A DNA stretch of 58,618 nucleotides, taken from positions 1 through 58,618 of the forward strand of contig NZ_JAGSXH010000028.1 of assembly GCF_018283645.1 (NCBI RefSeq), read 5' to 3'. Each line of letters starts with the position of its first letter. Positions within the stretch are counted from its first letter, which is position 1. Under the pieces are notes generated by a model that did no database searches, was not told the origin of the DNA, and saw nothing but the letters and a program-made list of their open reading frames with translations. Both the position numbers and the translations under genes were made by a program. Source of the DNA: Actinocrinis puniceicyclus. GTDB lineage: Bacteria; Actinomycetota; Actinomycetes; Streptomycetales; Catenulisporaceae. This document shows, piece after piece, positions 27,971 to 35,771 of this stretch.

Positions 27971-28396
27971 ATGCTGTCGGCGGTGGGTTCGTCCGATGTG
28001 CCGCGCAGGGCGCGCGGTGCCCTCGAAGCGGCGATCATGGACGTGCTGTGGCAGGCCGGCCGGCCGCTGAGCCCCGGCCAGGTGCGCGAACTTCTCGCCG
28101 CGTCCGGCGACGCCACGGCCCGGCAACTGTCGTACAGCACCGTGGTGACGATCCTGACCCGGCTGCACGTGAAGAAGGTGCTGGCGCGCAAGCGCGTCGG
28201 GCGTTCCTTCCACTACGCCCCGCTCGCCGACGAGGCCGGGCTTGAGGCGCGCCGGCTGACCGCGCTGCTGGACGGTTCCGCGGACCGCGAGGCCGTGCTC
28301 TCCCGTTTCGTCGCGGACCTCTCCGACAGCGACGAGGAACTGCTGCGGCGCCTGCTCGGCTCCGCGGGCGGCCGACCGGGCGGCGATGCCCGGTGA
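27971..28396 (+). CDS. BlaI/MecI/CopY-family transcriptional repressor
   Basis: 141 aa with the Penicillinase_R winged helix: LEAAIMDVLWQAGRPLSPGQV, then QLSYSTVVTILTRLHVKKVLARKRVGRSFHY. The C-terminal helices dimerise. ATG 27971 is chosen because GGGAGG lies 8 bp upstream. It overlaps the M56 peptidase gene by GTGA, the usual blaI/M56 pair. In the family the membrane protease cleaves the repressor upon signal. Operators may include the TCGGCTGAGGGA direct repeat at 27870-27897. Confidence 0.88.
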   Translation: MLSAVGSSDVPRRARGALEAAIMDVLWQAGRPLSPGQVRELLAASGDATARQLSYSTVVTILTRLHVKKVLARKRVGRSFHYAPLADEAGLEARRLTALLDGSADREAVLSRFVADLSDSDEELLRRLLGSAGGRPGGDAR

Positions 28397-29337
28397 CCCT
28401 CCCGCTCGTCGTCTGCCTCACGGTGCTCTTCCCGCTGGCGTCGATGTTCCTCGCGCGCCCGATCGCGGCGCGGACGGATCCGCGCTGGGGGACCTGGCTG
28501 CTGACCGGCGCCGCGGTGGCGTTGGCGGCGTGCAGCGGGTTGGCACTCACTCTCGTCACGTTCGCCGCGCTCGTGCGCGTGCCCTTCGTCGCGGCGCTCG
28601 GACGCTGGTCGCCGGCCGTGATCGACCGCGGCGACACGACGAGCGCGGTCCTGGCGATCGTCACCGGTCTGCTGCTCGGCATGGCGCTCACCGCGGCCGC
28701 GCGATTCGCGCTGCGGCGCGGCCGGGCGCTGGCCGAGGCGTTCCGGCACGCCCGCGGACTGCCTGGACGCGGACAGGTGGTGGTCACCTCGGACGCCGCG
28801 GCGGACGCGTACACGGTGCCCGGGCGGCCGGGCCGGATCGTAGTTTCGACGGGAATGCTCGACTCGCTCGACGATGTCGGCCGGGTGGCGCTGCTCGCGC
28901 ACGAACGCGCCCACCTGTCCGGCCAGCACTACGCGTTCACCAGCGCCGCGCGCCTCGCCGCCGCGACGAACCCGCTGCTGCGGCCGCTCGCCGAGGCGGT
29001 CGAGTTCACGGTCGAACGCTGGGCGGACGAGTGCGCGGCGCGCGTGGTGGGCGACCGGCGTCTGGTCGCGGAGACGATCGCACGCGCGGCCGTGGCCGCC
29101 AAGCACGGCGGGCGGCGCAGGTGGTCGGCCGCCATGCTAGGCGCGGTGTTCCCGCGCCCGGACGGCGGGCCGGGACCGGTGCCGCGCCGGGTGGCCGCGC
29201 TGCTGGCCCCGCCTCCGCGGCGGCGCTGGATCCTGCAGGCCGCGGTGGTCGCGATCGCGCTGGCGGCGGGGGTACTGGCCGTCGAAGCCGCGCGTGACAT
29301 GCACGAACTGCTGGAGACCGCGCGGTACCCGCGGTAG
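28393..29337 (+). CDS. M56 (BlaR1-type) membrane metallopeptidase
   Basis: 314 aa with about four hydrophobic segments (7-22, 35-60, 85-103, 268-285) and the zinc motif HERAH (His170 to His174) in LLAHERAHLSGQHY, with a likely third ligand in ERWADECAA. GTG 28393 overlaps the BlaI-type gene stop. It lacks the penicillin-sensor domain of BlaR1, as is usual for actinobacterial members. The partner repressor suggests signal-induced proteolysis; the signal is not visible. Confidence 0.85.
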   Translation: MTLPLVVCLTVLFPLASMFLARPIAARTDPRWGTWLLTGAAVALAACSGLALTLVTFAALVRVPFVAALGRWSPAVIDRGDTTSAVLAIVTGLLLGMALTAAARFALRRGRALAEAFRHARGLPGRGQVVVTSDAAADAYTVPGRPGRIVVSTGMLDSLDDVGRVALLAHERAHLSGQHYAFTSAARLAAATNPLLRPLAEAVEFTVERWADECAARVVGDRRLVAETIARAAVAAKHGGRRRWSAAMLGAVFPRPDGGPGPVPRRVAALLAPPPRRRWILQAAVVAIALAAGVLAVEAARDMHELLETARYPR

Positions 29338-29595
29338 CGCCGAGCGGATGCGCGCGCGGCGCTCGCCCTTTTGCCGTCGCGTGGCGATTACCCTGCGACG
29401 AGACCCTGACACTCCGGTGCCGCTTCGGCGAACGCCTGTCGCCGCGCTCATCTACAATCTCGTAGAAGTTCTACTTGTTCGCCGCTGCAGACGGCCCGGC
29501 CGGCCCGGACGGCCTCGACGCGGGTAACCCGGCGACAAAGGCGATGCAGACGGCGTGTTGCCCTTCGGGGCGGCGTGGAGAAAGAGGAAGAGTTC

Positions 29596-30273
29596 GTGTC
29601 CGACTCGATCGTGCTCGCCGCCCATGTGGCGCTCAATCCGCTGGACTCGACCTCGTGGCTGGCCAGCCTCGGCGCCTTCGGCGTGTTCCTGGCGCTGTTC
29701 GCGGAGACCGGCCTGCTGATCGGCTTCTTCCTGCCGGGTGACTCGCTGCTGTTCACCGCGGGGCTGCTGTGCACCTCGGGAACCCACGTCGTCCACCTCT
29801 CGCTGCCGACGGTGCTCGTGGCCGCGGCGGCGGGGGCGCTGCTCGGCGCGCAGTGCGGGTTCTGGCTCGGGCGGCGCGGCGGGCGGCCGCTGCTGGCGCG
29901 CAGCCGCAACCGGCATCTGCGCGAGGGGATGGTCCGGGCCGAGGTCATCCTCGGACGGTACGGCTACGGCAAGGCGATCGTGCTGGCCCGGTTCATCCCG
30001 GTGGTGCGCACCGTGCTCAATCCGCTGGCCGGCGCGCTGGAGGTGCCGACCCGGGTGTTCACGTTCTGGCAGGTGGCCGGCGGGCTGGTGTGGTCGCTCG
30101 GAGTGACGCTGGCCGGGTACGGGCTCGGCTCCAGCGTCCCGAGCATCGACAAGTACCTGCTGCCGATCATCGCCCTGATCGTGGTGGTCTCGCTGCTGCC
30201 GCTCGCGCTGGAACTGCTGCGCCGGCGCCGGTCCGGTTCCGGGCCGGACCCGACCGTGCCGGAGGACTGCTGA
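29596..30273 (+). CDS. DedA-family (SNARE-associated) membrane protein
   Basis: 225 aa. Key DedA signatures are FAETGLLIGFFLPGDSLLF near the N-terminus, and FIPVVRTVLNPLAGALEVPTRVFTFW with GGLVWS further on. Four to five membrane segments. DedA proteins take part in lipid carrier recycling and membrane homeostasis. GTG 29596 is chosen for GAGGAAGAG upstream; GTG 29575 would add seven residues. The stop overlaps the PAP2 gene start (TGATG), so the two lipid-related proteins are coupled. Confidence 0.9.
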   Translation: MSDSIVLAAHVALNPLDSTSWLASLGAFGVFLALFAETGLLIGFFLPGDSLLFTAGLLCTSGTHVVHLSLPTVLVAAAAGALLGAQCGFWLGRRGGRPLLARSRNRHLREGMVRAEVILGRYGYGKAIVLARFIPVVRTVLNPLAGALEVPTRVFTFWQVAGGLVWSLGVTLAGYGLGSSVPSIDKYLLPIIALIVVVSLLPLALELLRRRRSGSGPDPTVPEDC

Positions 30274-30842
30274 TGAGCGGCGCCGGAGTCGACGGCGGCT
30301 GGTACCTGGACGTCACCACGTGGGCCAGGGACAGCCGTTGGCTCAACAACCCCATGGACCTGTACACGACGCTCAGCCTCGGTGTCATGGTTCTGATGCT
30401 GTTGTTCGCCTGGTGGCGCGGCCGCGGCGGGACGGACAACCCGCTGGTGCGGCTGGGCGCGGTGGCGGTCGGCATCGCGGTGGCGATCGGCGCCGACGAG
30501 GTGATCAAGGCTCTGATTCATGAGCGGCGCCCGTGCCTGAGTCTGCCGCAGGCGTACACGGTGGTGGCCTGCCCCGGCCCGACGGACTACTCGTTCCCCT
30601 CCAACCACACCGCGCTGGCCGGGGCCCTGGTGGCGGCGCTTTTCTGCTTCAGCCGGCGGCTCGGCGTGATCGGGCTGGCGCTCGCGTTGATCGAGGGTTT
30701 CTCGCGCGTCTACCTCGGCCAGCACTACCCGCACGACGTGCTGGCCGGCCTGCTGCTCGGGCTGGTCGTGACCGCGCTCGTCGCGCGGACGCTCAGCCCG
30801 CTGACAGTGCACTGGCTCGCTCGCCGCGAGCAGACGAACTAG
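30273..30842 (+). CDS. PAP2-superfamily membrane phosphatase
   Basis: 189 aa with five to six membrane segments and the three-part phosphatase motif: KALIHERRPC, then SFPSNHTALAGA, then SRVYLGQHYPHDVL. The family removes phosphate from lipid or isoprenoid phosphates. ATG 30273 overlaps the DedA stop. DedA plus PAP2 together suggests undecaprenyl phosphate recycling, by inference. A family A hairpin begins three bases after its TAG stop. Confidence 0.9.
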   Translation: MSGAGVDGGWYLDVTTWARDSRWLNNPMDLYTTLSLGVMVLMLLFAWWRGRGGTDNPLVRLGAVAVGIAVAIGADEVIKALIHERRPCLSLPQAYTVVACPGPTDYSFPSNHTALAGALVAALFCFSRRLGVIGLALALIEGFSRVYLGQHYPHDVLAGLLLGLVVTALVARTLSPLTVHWLARREQTN

Positions 30843-30844
30843 GA

Positions 30845-30884
30845 CCTGTTTCGAGTTCGGCTCATGATCCGAACTCGAAACAGG
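30845..30884. repeat. Short family A hairpin after the PAP2 stop codon
   Basis: CCTGTTTCGAGTTCGG, an 8-nt CTCATGAT loop and the exact complementary arm. The arms equal the terminal repeats of the 165-bp element inside the LysR gene; this copy looks like that element with its core removed at the shared CATGA. It may act as a terminator here. Confidence 0.8.
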
Positions 30885-31033
30885 CCCCAACGGGACGCCG
30901 GTGTCCCGCGTGGTCTGAGCGGTAACACTGAGTTAGTGTCCTTAGATTCACCGTGTCACCGTGTCACCGCGAACGGCAGGGCTGTGCGCCCAGCCGGATC
31001 GCTTGCCCATCGACGGACAGGAGCGGTCCAGCC

Positions 31034-31468
31034 ATGCCCGAAAAGGTCGTCAGGGACAAGGTGCTCGTCTACGTCGTGCGCGACGGGCGCCTGCTGGTCT
31101 TCCGGCACACGGAATACAGCTACGAGGAAGTCGGCATCCAGGTTCCCGCCGGCAGCATCCGGGCGGGCGAGTCCCCCGGGGACGCCGCCCTGCGGGAGGC
31201 ACGGGAGGAGACCGGGCTGCACGACTTCAAGATCGTGAAGAAGCTCGGTGAAACCGACTACGACATCAGCCCGTACCGGTTCGAGATCCAGCACCGCCAC
31301 GTCTTCCACCTGGAACCGGCCGAGGAGACGCCCGAGCGGTGGGCCAGTCGGGAGGAGCACGACGGCCAGCAGGAGCCGACGCACTTCGAGTGCTTCTGGA
31401 TTCCGCTGGAAGCGGCCCACATCCTCCAATCCGGCCAGGGCGCCCTGCTCGGCCGCCTGTACGACTGA
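31034..31468 (+). CDS. NUDIX hydrolase
   Basis: 144 aa. The Nudix box G(x5)E(x7)REUxEExGU is intact: GSIRAGESPGDAALREAREE then TGL (about residues 41-63). These enzymes hydrolyse nucleoside diphosphates linked to other groups. ATG 31034 follows an AGGAG site; longer in-frame starts lack one. It stands alone. Upstream at 30947-30970 is a tandem 8-bp repeat (ACCGTGTC). Confidence 0.88.
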   Translation: MPEKVVRDKVLVYVVRDGRLLVFRHTEYSYEEVGIQVPAGSIRAGESPGDAALREAREETGLHDFKIVKKLGETDYDISPYRFEIQHRHVFHLEPAEETPERWASREEHDGQQEPTHFECFWIPLEAAHILQSGQGALLGRLYD

Positions 31469-31509
31469 CCGCAAGCGGCAGACACGCCCTCACGGCCTCG
31501 GCGGGTGGA

Positions 31510-31854
31510 TCAGCCCGCGTCCTGCACGAGCCCGATCGGGTTGCCGTCCGGGTCCTGGACCGAGGCGACCAGCCTGCCGCCGCCGACGTCCCTGACCTCG
31601 TCCACGGTCCGGGCCCCGGACTCCAGCAGCGCGGCCAGGCTCGCCTTGATGTCGTCGACATGCACGTACGGCAGCGGTCCGGCGGCCTTGACGCTGTTCT
31701 TCGGCACGAGGCCGATGTCCTGGCCGGCGACCTTGAAGCCGACATAGTAGGGCGCGTCGGCGATGGGATCGGCACCCAGCAGCGTGCTGAAGAGTTCCTT
31801 CGCCTTCTCCATGTCCTCGGCCGGGTAGATGATCGTCTGGATACCCTTACTCAC
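31510..31854 (-). CDS. VOC-superfamily (glyoxalase/bleomycin resistance-like) protein
   Basis: 114 aa, a single VOC module: IQTIIYPAEDMEKAKELFSTLLG at the N-terminus and VQDPDGNPIGLVQDAG at the C-terminus, the latter being the usual metal-ligand strand. Members are small dioxygenases, lyases or binding proteins. No neighbour explains its job. ATG 31854 follows GGAGACCGC. Confidence 0.85.
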   Translation of the reverse strand: MSKGIQTIIYPAEDMEKAKELFSTLLGADPIADAPYYVGFKVAGQDIGLVPKNSVKAAGPLPYVHVDDIKASLAALLESGARTVDEVRDVGGGRLVASVQDPDGNPIGLVQDAG

Positions 31855-32026
31855 TGCGGTCTCCTCAGGCAGGCGGCTTGTCGGGCGTTCTCAACGTAAC
31901 GCCGCCGGGTTCCGGACCGCTTCTCGAAACCTGACCGATCGGCGCCGGGCGTCCGCCCGGGCGCGGCGCGACCCCGGGCGGGCGTGGGGCCGGTCCGGGG
32001 TCGCCGCCCTGGGGCGTGGTCAGCCG

Positions 32027-32920
32027 TCAGGGCTTGAGCGGTGGGTACGCGGGGTCGAGCAGGTCGTTGGCCTTGAGGAAGACGTGCAGCGGCGTGGTCT
32101 GCGGGTAGTGACCCCACTGGTGGTCGCCGGGCACCTGGCCCGCGCTGGCCAGCCGCGCGCCGAGTAGTTGGCGCTGCACCGGGTTGAACCGCGCGCAAGC
32201 CGCGGAATCGAGCAACTCGTCGTTCTCGTCCCGGCCGTAGGACCAGCGGTGTGAGTAGGCGAAGAAGATGCCCTTGCGGGTGATGTCCGAGTAGTTGTCG
32301 GTGCGGGTGTGCCAGAGACGGCGATCGAAGAACACCGCGTCACCCGGCGCGGCGCACACCTCGACCGCGCCTTCCGGCTCCGGCCAGCGCACGTCGCGGC
32401 GCGGCGGACCGTCGATCCAGTTGCGCACGTGGCTGCCGGGCACCACCTTGAAGTTACCGCGCCCGGTTTCGGAGACGTCCGAAAGCCAGTAGGCGATCTT
32501 GACCGAAAGCCGCGGGCGCGGGTCGCTCTCCAACTCGCGGTTCTGCCGGCCGCCGTCCTGGTGCCACTCGAAGCGGTACGGCTTCTCGACCCGGATCGGC
32601 GGGTGCACGTCCAGATGCGAGTGGTAGATGTGCACGTTCCAGCCGAGGACCGACCAGACCAGCGGGAAGGTGTTCGGGTGGTCGATCAGGCCGACCGTCT
32701 CGGGGCAGGAGGCGACCGCGCTCAGCTTGTGCATCGAGCCTTCCGGCGAGAGCCGCCCGGCCCGCGCCTGCTCCGCGTACACGCGGTCCAGAGCCTGCTC
32801 GTAGTGATGGACCTCGGACTCGTTGAGCGCCCCCCTGATCACGAGATAGCCATCCCGTTCGAACTGCTCGCGCAGTTCCTTGCACATCGGCGTCACCGCC
32901 GCCTGGTTCTCGGCCGCCAT
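32027..32920 (-). CDS. Phytanoyl-CoA dioxygenase (PhyH) family protein
   Basis: 297 aa Fe(II)/2-oxoglutarate oxygenase. Metal facial triad: EWHQDGG (His120, Asp122) and LWHTRTDN (His204); the 2-oxoglutarate Arg is likely in DITRKGIFF (Arg215). ATG 32920 follows GGAGGGGG. It stands alone, divergent from a TetR gene across 365 bp. PhyH members hydroxylate CoA esters, lipids or natural products; substrate is not known. The divergence might make it a TetR target. Confidence 0.87.
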   Translation of the reverse strand: MAAENQAAVTPMCKELREQFERDGYLVIRGALNESEVHHYEQALDRVYAEQARAGRLSPEGSMHKLSAVASCPETVGLIDHPNTFPLVWSVLGWNVHIYHSHLDVHPPIRVEKPYRFEWHQDGGRQNRELESDPRPRLSVKIAYWLSDVSETGRGNFKVVPGSHVRNWIDGPPRRDVRWPEPEGAVEVCAAPGDAVFFDRRLWHTRTDNYSDITRKGIFFAYSHRWSYGRDENDELLDSAACARFNPVQRQLLGARLASAGQVPGDHQWGHYPQTTPLHVFLKANDLLDPAYPPLKP

Positions 32921-33285
32921 GGCCCCCTCCGTTGCTTCCCGCCGTTTCGCCGCTGCCCCCACACGGAGACGCCGACCGGCTGATCTGCTCACCCGCCCCG
33001 GGCGAAGCGAGAGCCGGCAACTGTAAGGACGCTCCAGGCCGGGCGCGAGGACTCGGCGCAACGGACACGAAAATGTTCGCGATGATCATCCCTGCTCGGC
33101 CGAGGGCCCGCCCGGACCCGCCGGAGTCTGTCTGAGCAGGCGGATTGCCGGTCAAAGTCAGGCGGCGGGCGGCACTCGCGCCGAGGCGCCACCACGTATC
33201 AGCCTGCTTGGAAAGCCCGTGTGGCAGCCGGTTTGCGCGGCATGCATTATTGCGTGGCGCGCAAGTTCCCGCTACGGTCGGCGCC

Positions 33286-34005
33286 ATGCAGAGCAACGGC
33301 GGGGAAACGGATCACCCCGGCTGCGCCGGGCTGCGCGAGCGCAAGAAGCGCGCGACCCGCGAGGCGTTGAGCGAAGCCGCGGTCAAACTGGCCGTCGCGC
33401 GCGGATTCGAGAACCTGCGCGTGGAGGACATCGCCGAGGCCGCCGGCGTCTCCCCGCGCACCTTCAACAACTACTTCCCGAGCCGGGAGGCGGCGATCTG
33501 CGCCGCCCGCGTCGCGCAGATGAAGCTGTTCGCGGGCGCGGTGCGGGCCAGGCCGCCGCAGGAACCGCTGATCGACGCGATCATCAACGCCGTGCGGGTC
33601 GATCCGCGCGAGCCGGACCGCGCCGAGCTGCGCATGATCCACGGTGCGCCCACACTGCTCGCGGAGTTCCTGCGCACCGTGGCCGACACCGAGGCGCCGC
33701 TGATCGAGGCCATCGCGCAGCGCACCGGCACCCGCCCTGACGAAATGCTGCCGCGCGTCGCCGCGACGGCGGTCTTCGGGGCGTTGCGCGTCGCGATGCA
33801 GCAGTGGCTCGGCGCCGCGGACCCGCCGCCGTACCACGTGCTGCTGTGCGACGCCTTAAACCAGTTGCGCGAGTTGTCGGCCTCAGCACAGGCTACTGAT
33901 CCGCAGCGCGTGCCCGAGCCCGTGTCAGAGCCCGCGCCGACCACTGTCAGCCCTGTCAGCGGCGCGTCAGCCCGGCCGGTCACCATGTCTGATCGAGCAG
34001 CCTGA
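33286..34005 (+). CDS. TetR-family regulator of the ABC exporter
   Basis: 239 aa. N-terminal helix-turn-helix RKKRATREALSEAAVKLAV, then NLRVEDIAEAAGVSPRTFNNYFPSREAA; divergent ligand domain and a Ser/Pro/Thr-rich tail. ATG 33286 is used. It lies 26 bp upstream of the exporter genes on the same strand, so it probably represses its own operon. A candidate operator is the interrupted palindrome TTGCGCG (33233-33239) / CGCGCAA (33258-33264). The rest of 32921-33285 shows nothing I recognise. Confidence 0.9.
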   Translation: MQSNGGETDHPGCAGLRERKKRATREALSEAAVKLAVARGFENLRVEDIAEAAGVSPRTFNNYFPSREAAICAARVAQMKLFAGAVRARPPQEPLIDAIINAVRVDPREPDRAELRMIHGAPTLLAEFLRTVADTEAPLIEAIAQRTGTRPDEMLPRVAATAVFGALRVAMQQWLGAADPPPYHVLLCDALNQLRELSASAQATDPQRVPEPVSEPAPTTVSPVSGASARPVTMSDRAA

Positions 34006-34031
34006 CCCGACCCCGAACCGAGAGTGCCCGA

Positions 34032-35771
34032 GTGCTGATCAAGACTTTGCGCGCCTTCCTGCGCCCCTATCCCAGACCGCTGGCGCTGATCGTCGTGCTC
34101 CAGCTCGCGTCGACGATCGCGACCCTGTACCTGCCCACCCTGAACGCCGACCTGATCGACAACGGCGTGGTCAAGGGCGACACGGGCTACATCATGCGCG
34201 TCGGGGCACTGATGCTGGCCATCGCGCTCGGCCAGATCTGCTGCTCGATCGGCGCGGTGTACTTCAGCGCCCGCACCGCGATGGCCGTCGGCCGCGACCT
34301 GCGCGCCGCGGTGTTCACCAGGGTGCAGGTGTTCTCCAGCCGCGAGGTGGGCCGCTTCGGCGCCCCCTCGCTGATCACCCGGACCACCAACGACGTGCAG
34401 CAGGTCCAGATGCTCACGCTGATGTCCTTCACGCTGATGGTCGCCGCACCGATCATGTGCGTCGGCGGGATCATCATGGCGCTGAACCAGGACGTGCCGC
34501 TCTCCTCGCTGCTGCTGGTGGTCGTCCCGGTGCTGGCGGTCGCGGTCTCGCTGATCATCTCCCGGATGCGCCCGCTGTTCCGGTCCATGCAGACCCGGAT
34601 CGACAGCGTCAACCGCATCCTGCGCGAGCAGATCAGCGGCATCCGCGTGGTACGCGCCTTCGTGCGCGACGGCGCCGAGCGCAGCCGCTTCGACGAGGCC
34701 AACACCGGGCTGCGCGAGGTCTCCCTCGGCGTCGGCCGGCTGATGTCGATGATGTTCCCGACCGTGATGCTGGTGATGAACCTCTCCAGCGTGGCCGTGA
34801 TGTGGTTCGGCGGGCACCGGATCGCCGGCGGCGGCATGCAGATCGGCGCCCTCACCGCGTTTCTCAGTTACCTGATGCAGATCCTGATGTCGGTGATGAT
34901 GGCGACCTTCATGTTCATGATGGTGCCGCGCGCCGAGGTCTCCGCGGAACGGATCAACGAGGTGCTGGACACCGACAGCAGCGTCGTGCTCAGCGCGTCC
35001 CCGACGGCGATCGGCGACCGGCGCGGGCACCTGGAACTGCGCGGCGTCGAGTTCCACTACCCCGGAGCCGAGGAGCCGGTGCTCAAGGGCATCGACCTGG
35101 TCGCCCGGCCCGGTGAGGTCACCGCGGTGATCGGCGGCACCGGAAGCGGCAAGACCACGCTGCTGAACCTGATCCCGCGACTGTCCGACGCGACCGCCGG
35201 CGTGGTGCGCGTCGACGGGATCGACGTGCGCGAACTCGACCCGGCCGCGCTGTCCGAGGCGGTGGCCCTGGTTCCGCAGAAGCCTTATCTGTTCTCCGGC
35301 ACCGTGGCCTCGAACCTGCGCTACGGCAAGCCGGACGCCACCGACGAAGAGCTCTGGTACGCGCTGGAGGTGGCGCAGGCCCGGGACTTCGTGGAGGCGA
35401 TGCCGGAGGGCCTGAACGCACCGATCTCGCAGGGCGGTACGAACGTCTCCGGCGGCCAGCGCCAGCGCCTGGCGATCGCCCGCGCGCTGGTGCGCCGCCC
35501 GGACATCTACCTCTTCGACGACTCTTTCTCAGCTCTCGACTACGCGACCGACGCGGCACTGCGCTCCGCGCTGGCACACGAGACCGCGCACGCGACGGTC
35601 GTGATCGTGGCGCAGCGGGTCAACACCATCCGGCACGCGGACCGGATCATCGTGCTCGACGAGGGCCGCGTCGTCGGCGTCGGCACGCACCGCGAGTTGA
35701 TGCAGGACGTGGACGGAACCTACCGGGAGATCGTGCTCTCCCAGCTCACCGAGCAGGAGGCGGCGGCGTGA
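34032..35771 (+). CDS. ABC exporter half-transporter 1 (membrane + ATPase)
   Basis: 579 aa type IV exporter subunit: six-helix membrane domain (about 15-300) and ATPase domain (about 335-575). Walker A GGTGSGKTT, signature NVSGGQRQRLAIARAL, Walker B IYLFDDSFSALD. The Walker B is followed by Asp where a catalytic Glu is usual, so this is the degenerate ATP site of a heterodimer. GTG 34032. The stop overlaps the second half-transporter (GTGA). Confidence 0.9.
   Translation: MLIKTLRAFLRPYPRPLALIVVLQLASTIATLYLPTLNADLIDNGVVKGDTGYIMRVGALMLAIALGQICCSIGAVYFSARTAMAVGRDLRAAVFTRVQVFSSREVGRFGAPSLITRTTNDVQQVQMLTLMSFTLMVAAPIMCVGGIIMALNQDVPLSSLLLVVVPVLAVAVSLIISRMRPLFRSMQTRIDSVNRILREQISGIRVVRAFVRDGAERSRFDEANTGLREVSLGVGRLMSMMFPTVMLVMNLSSVAVMWFGGHRIAGGGMQIGALTAFLSYLMQILMSVMMATFMFMMVPRAEVSAERINEVLDTDSSVVLSASPTAIGDRRGHLELRGVEFHYPGAEEPVLKGIDLVARPGEVTAVIGGTGSGKTTLLNLIPRLSDATAGVVRVDGIDVRELDPAALSEAVALVPQKPYLFSGTVASNLRYGKPDATDEELWYALEVAQARDFVEAMPEGLNAPISQGGTNVSGGQRQRLAIARALVRRPDIYLFDDSFSALDYATDAALRSALAHETAHATVVIVAQRVNTIRHADRIIVLDEGRVVGVGTHRELMQDVDGTYREIVLSQLTEQEAAA

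Noticed and set aside
26912-28213. 433-residue version of the sigma factor
   Set aside because: The first 220 residues have no coding character or homology; ATG 27553 with GGGAGAGG gives the normal ECF length.
29769-30842. 357-residue version of the PAP2 protein
   Set aside because: The extra N-terminus is the out-of-frame reading of the DedA gene; ATG 30273 overlapping the DedA stop is the usual arrangement.
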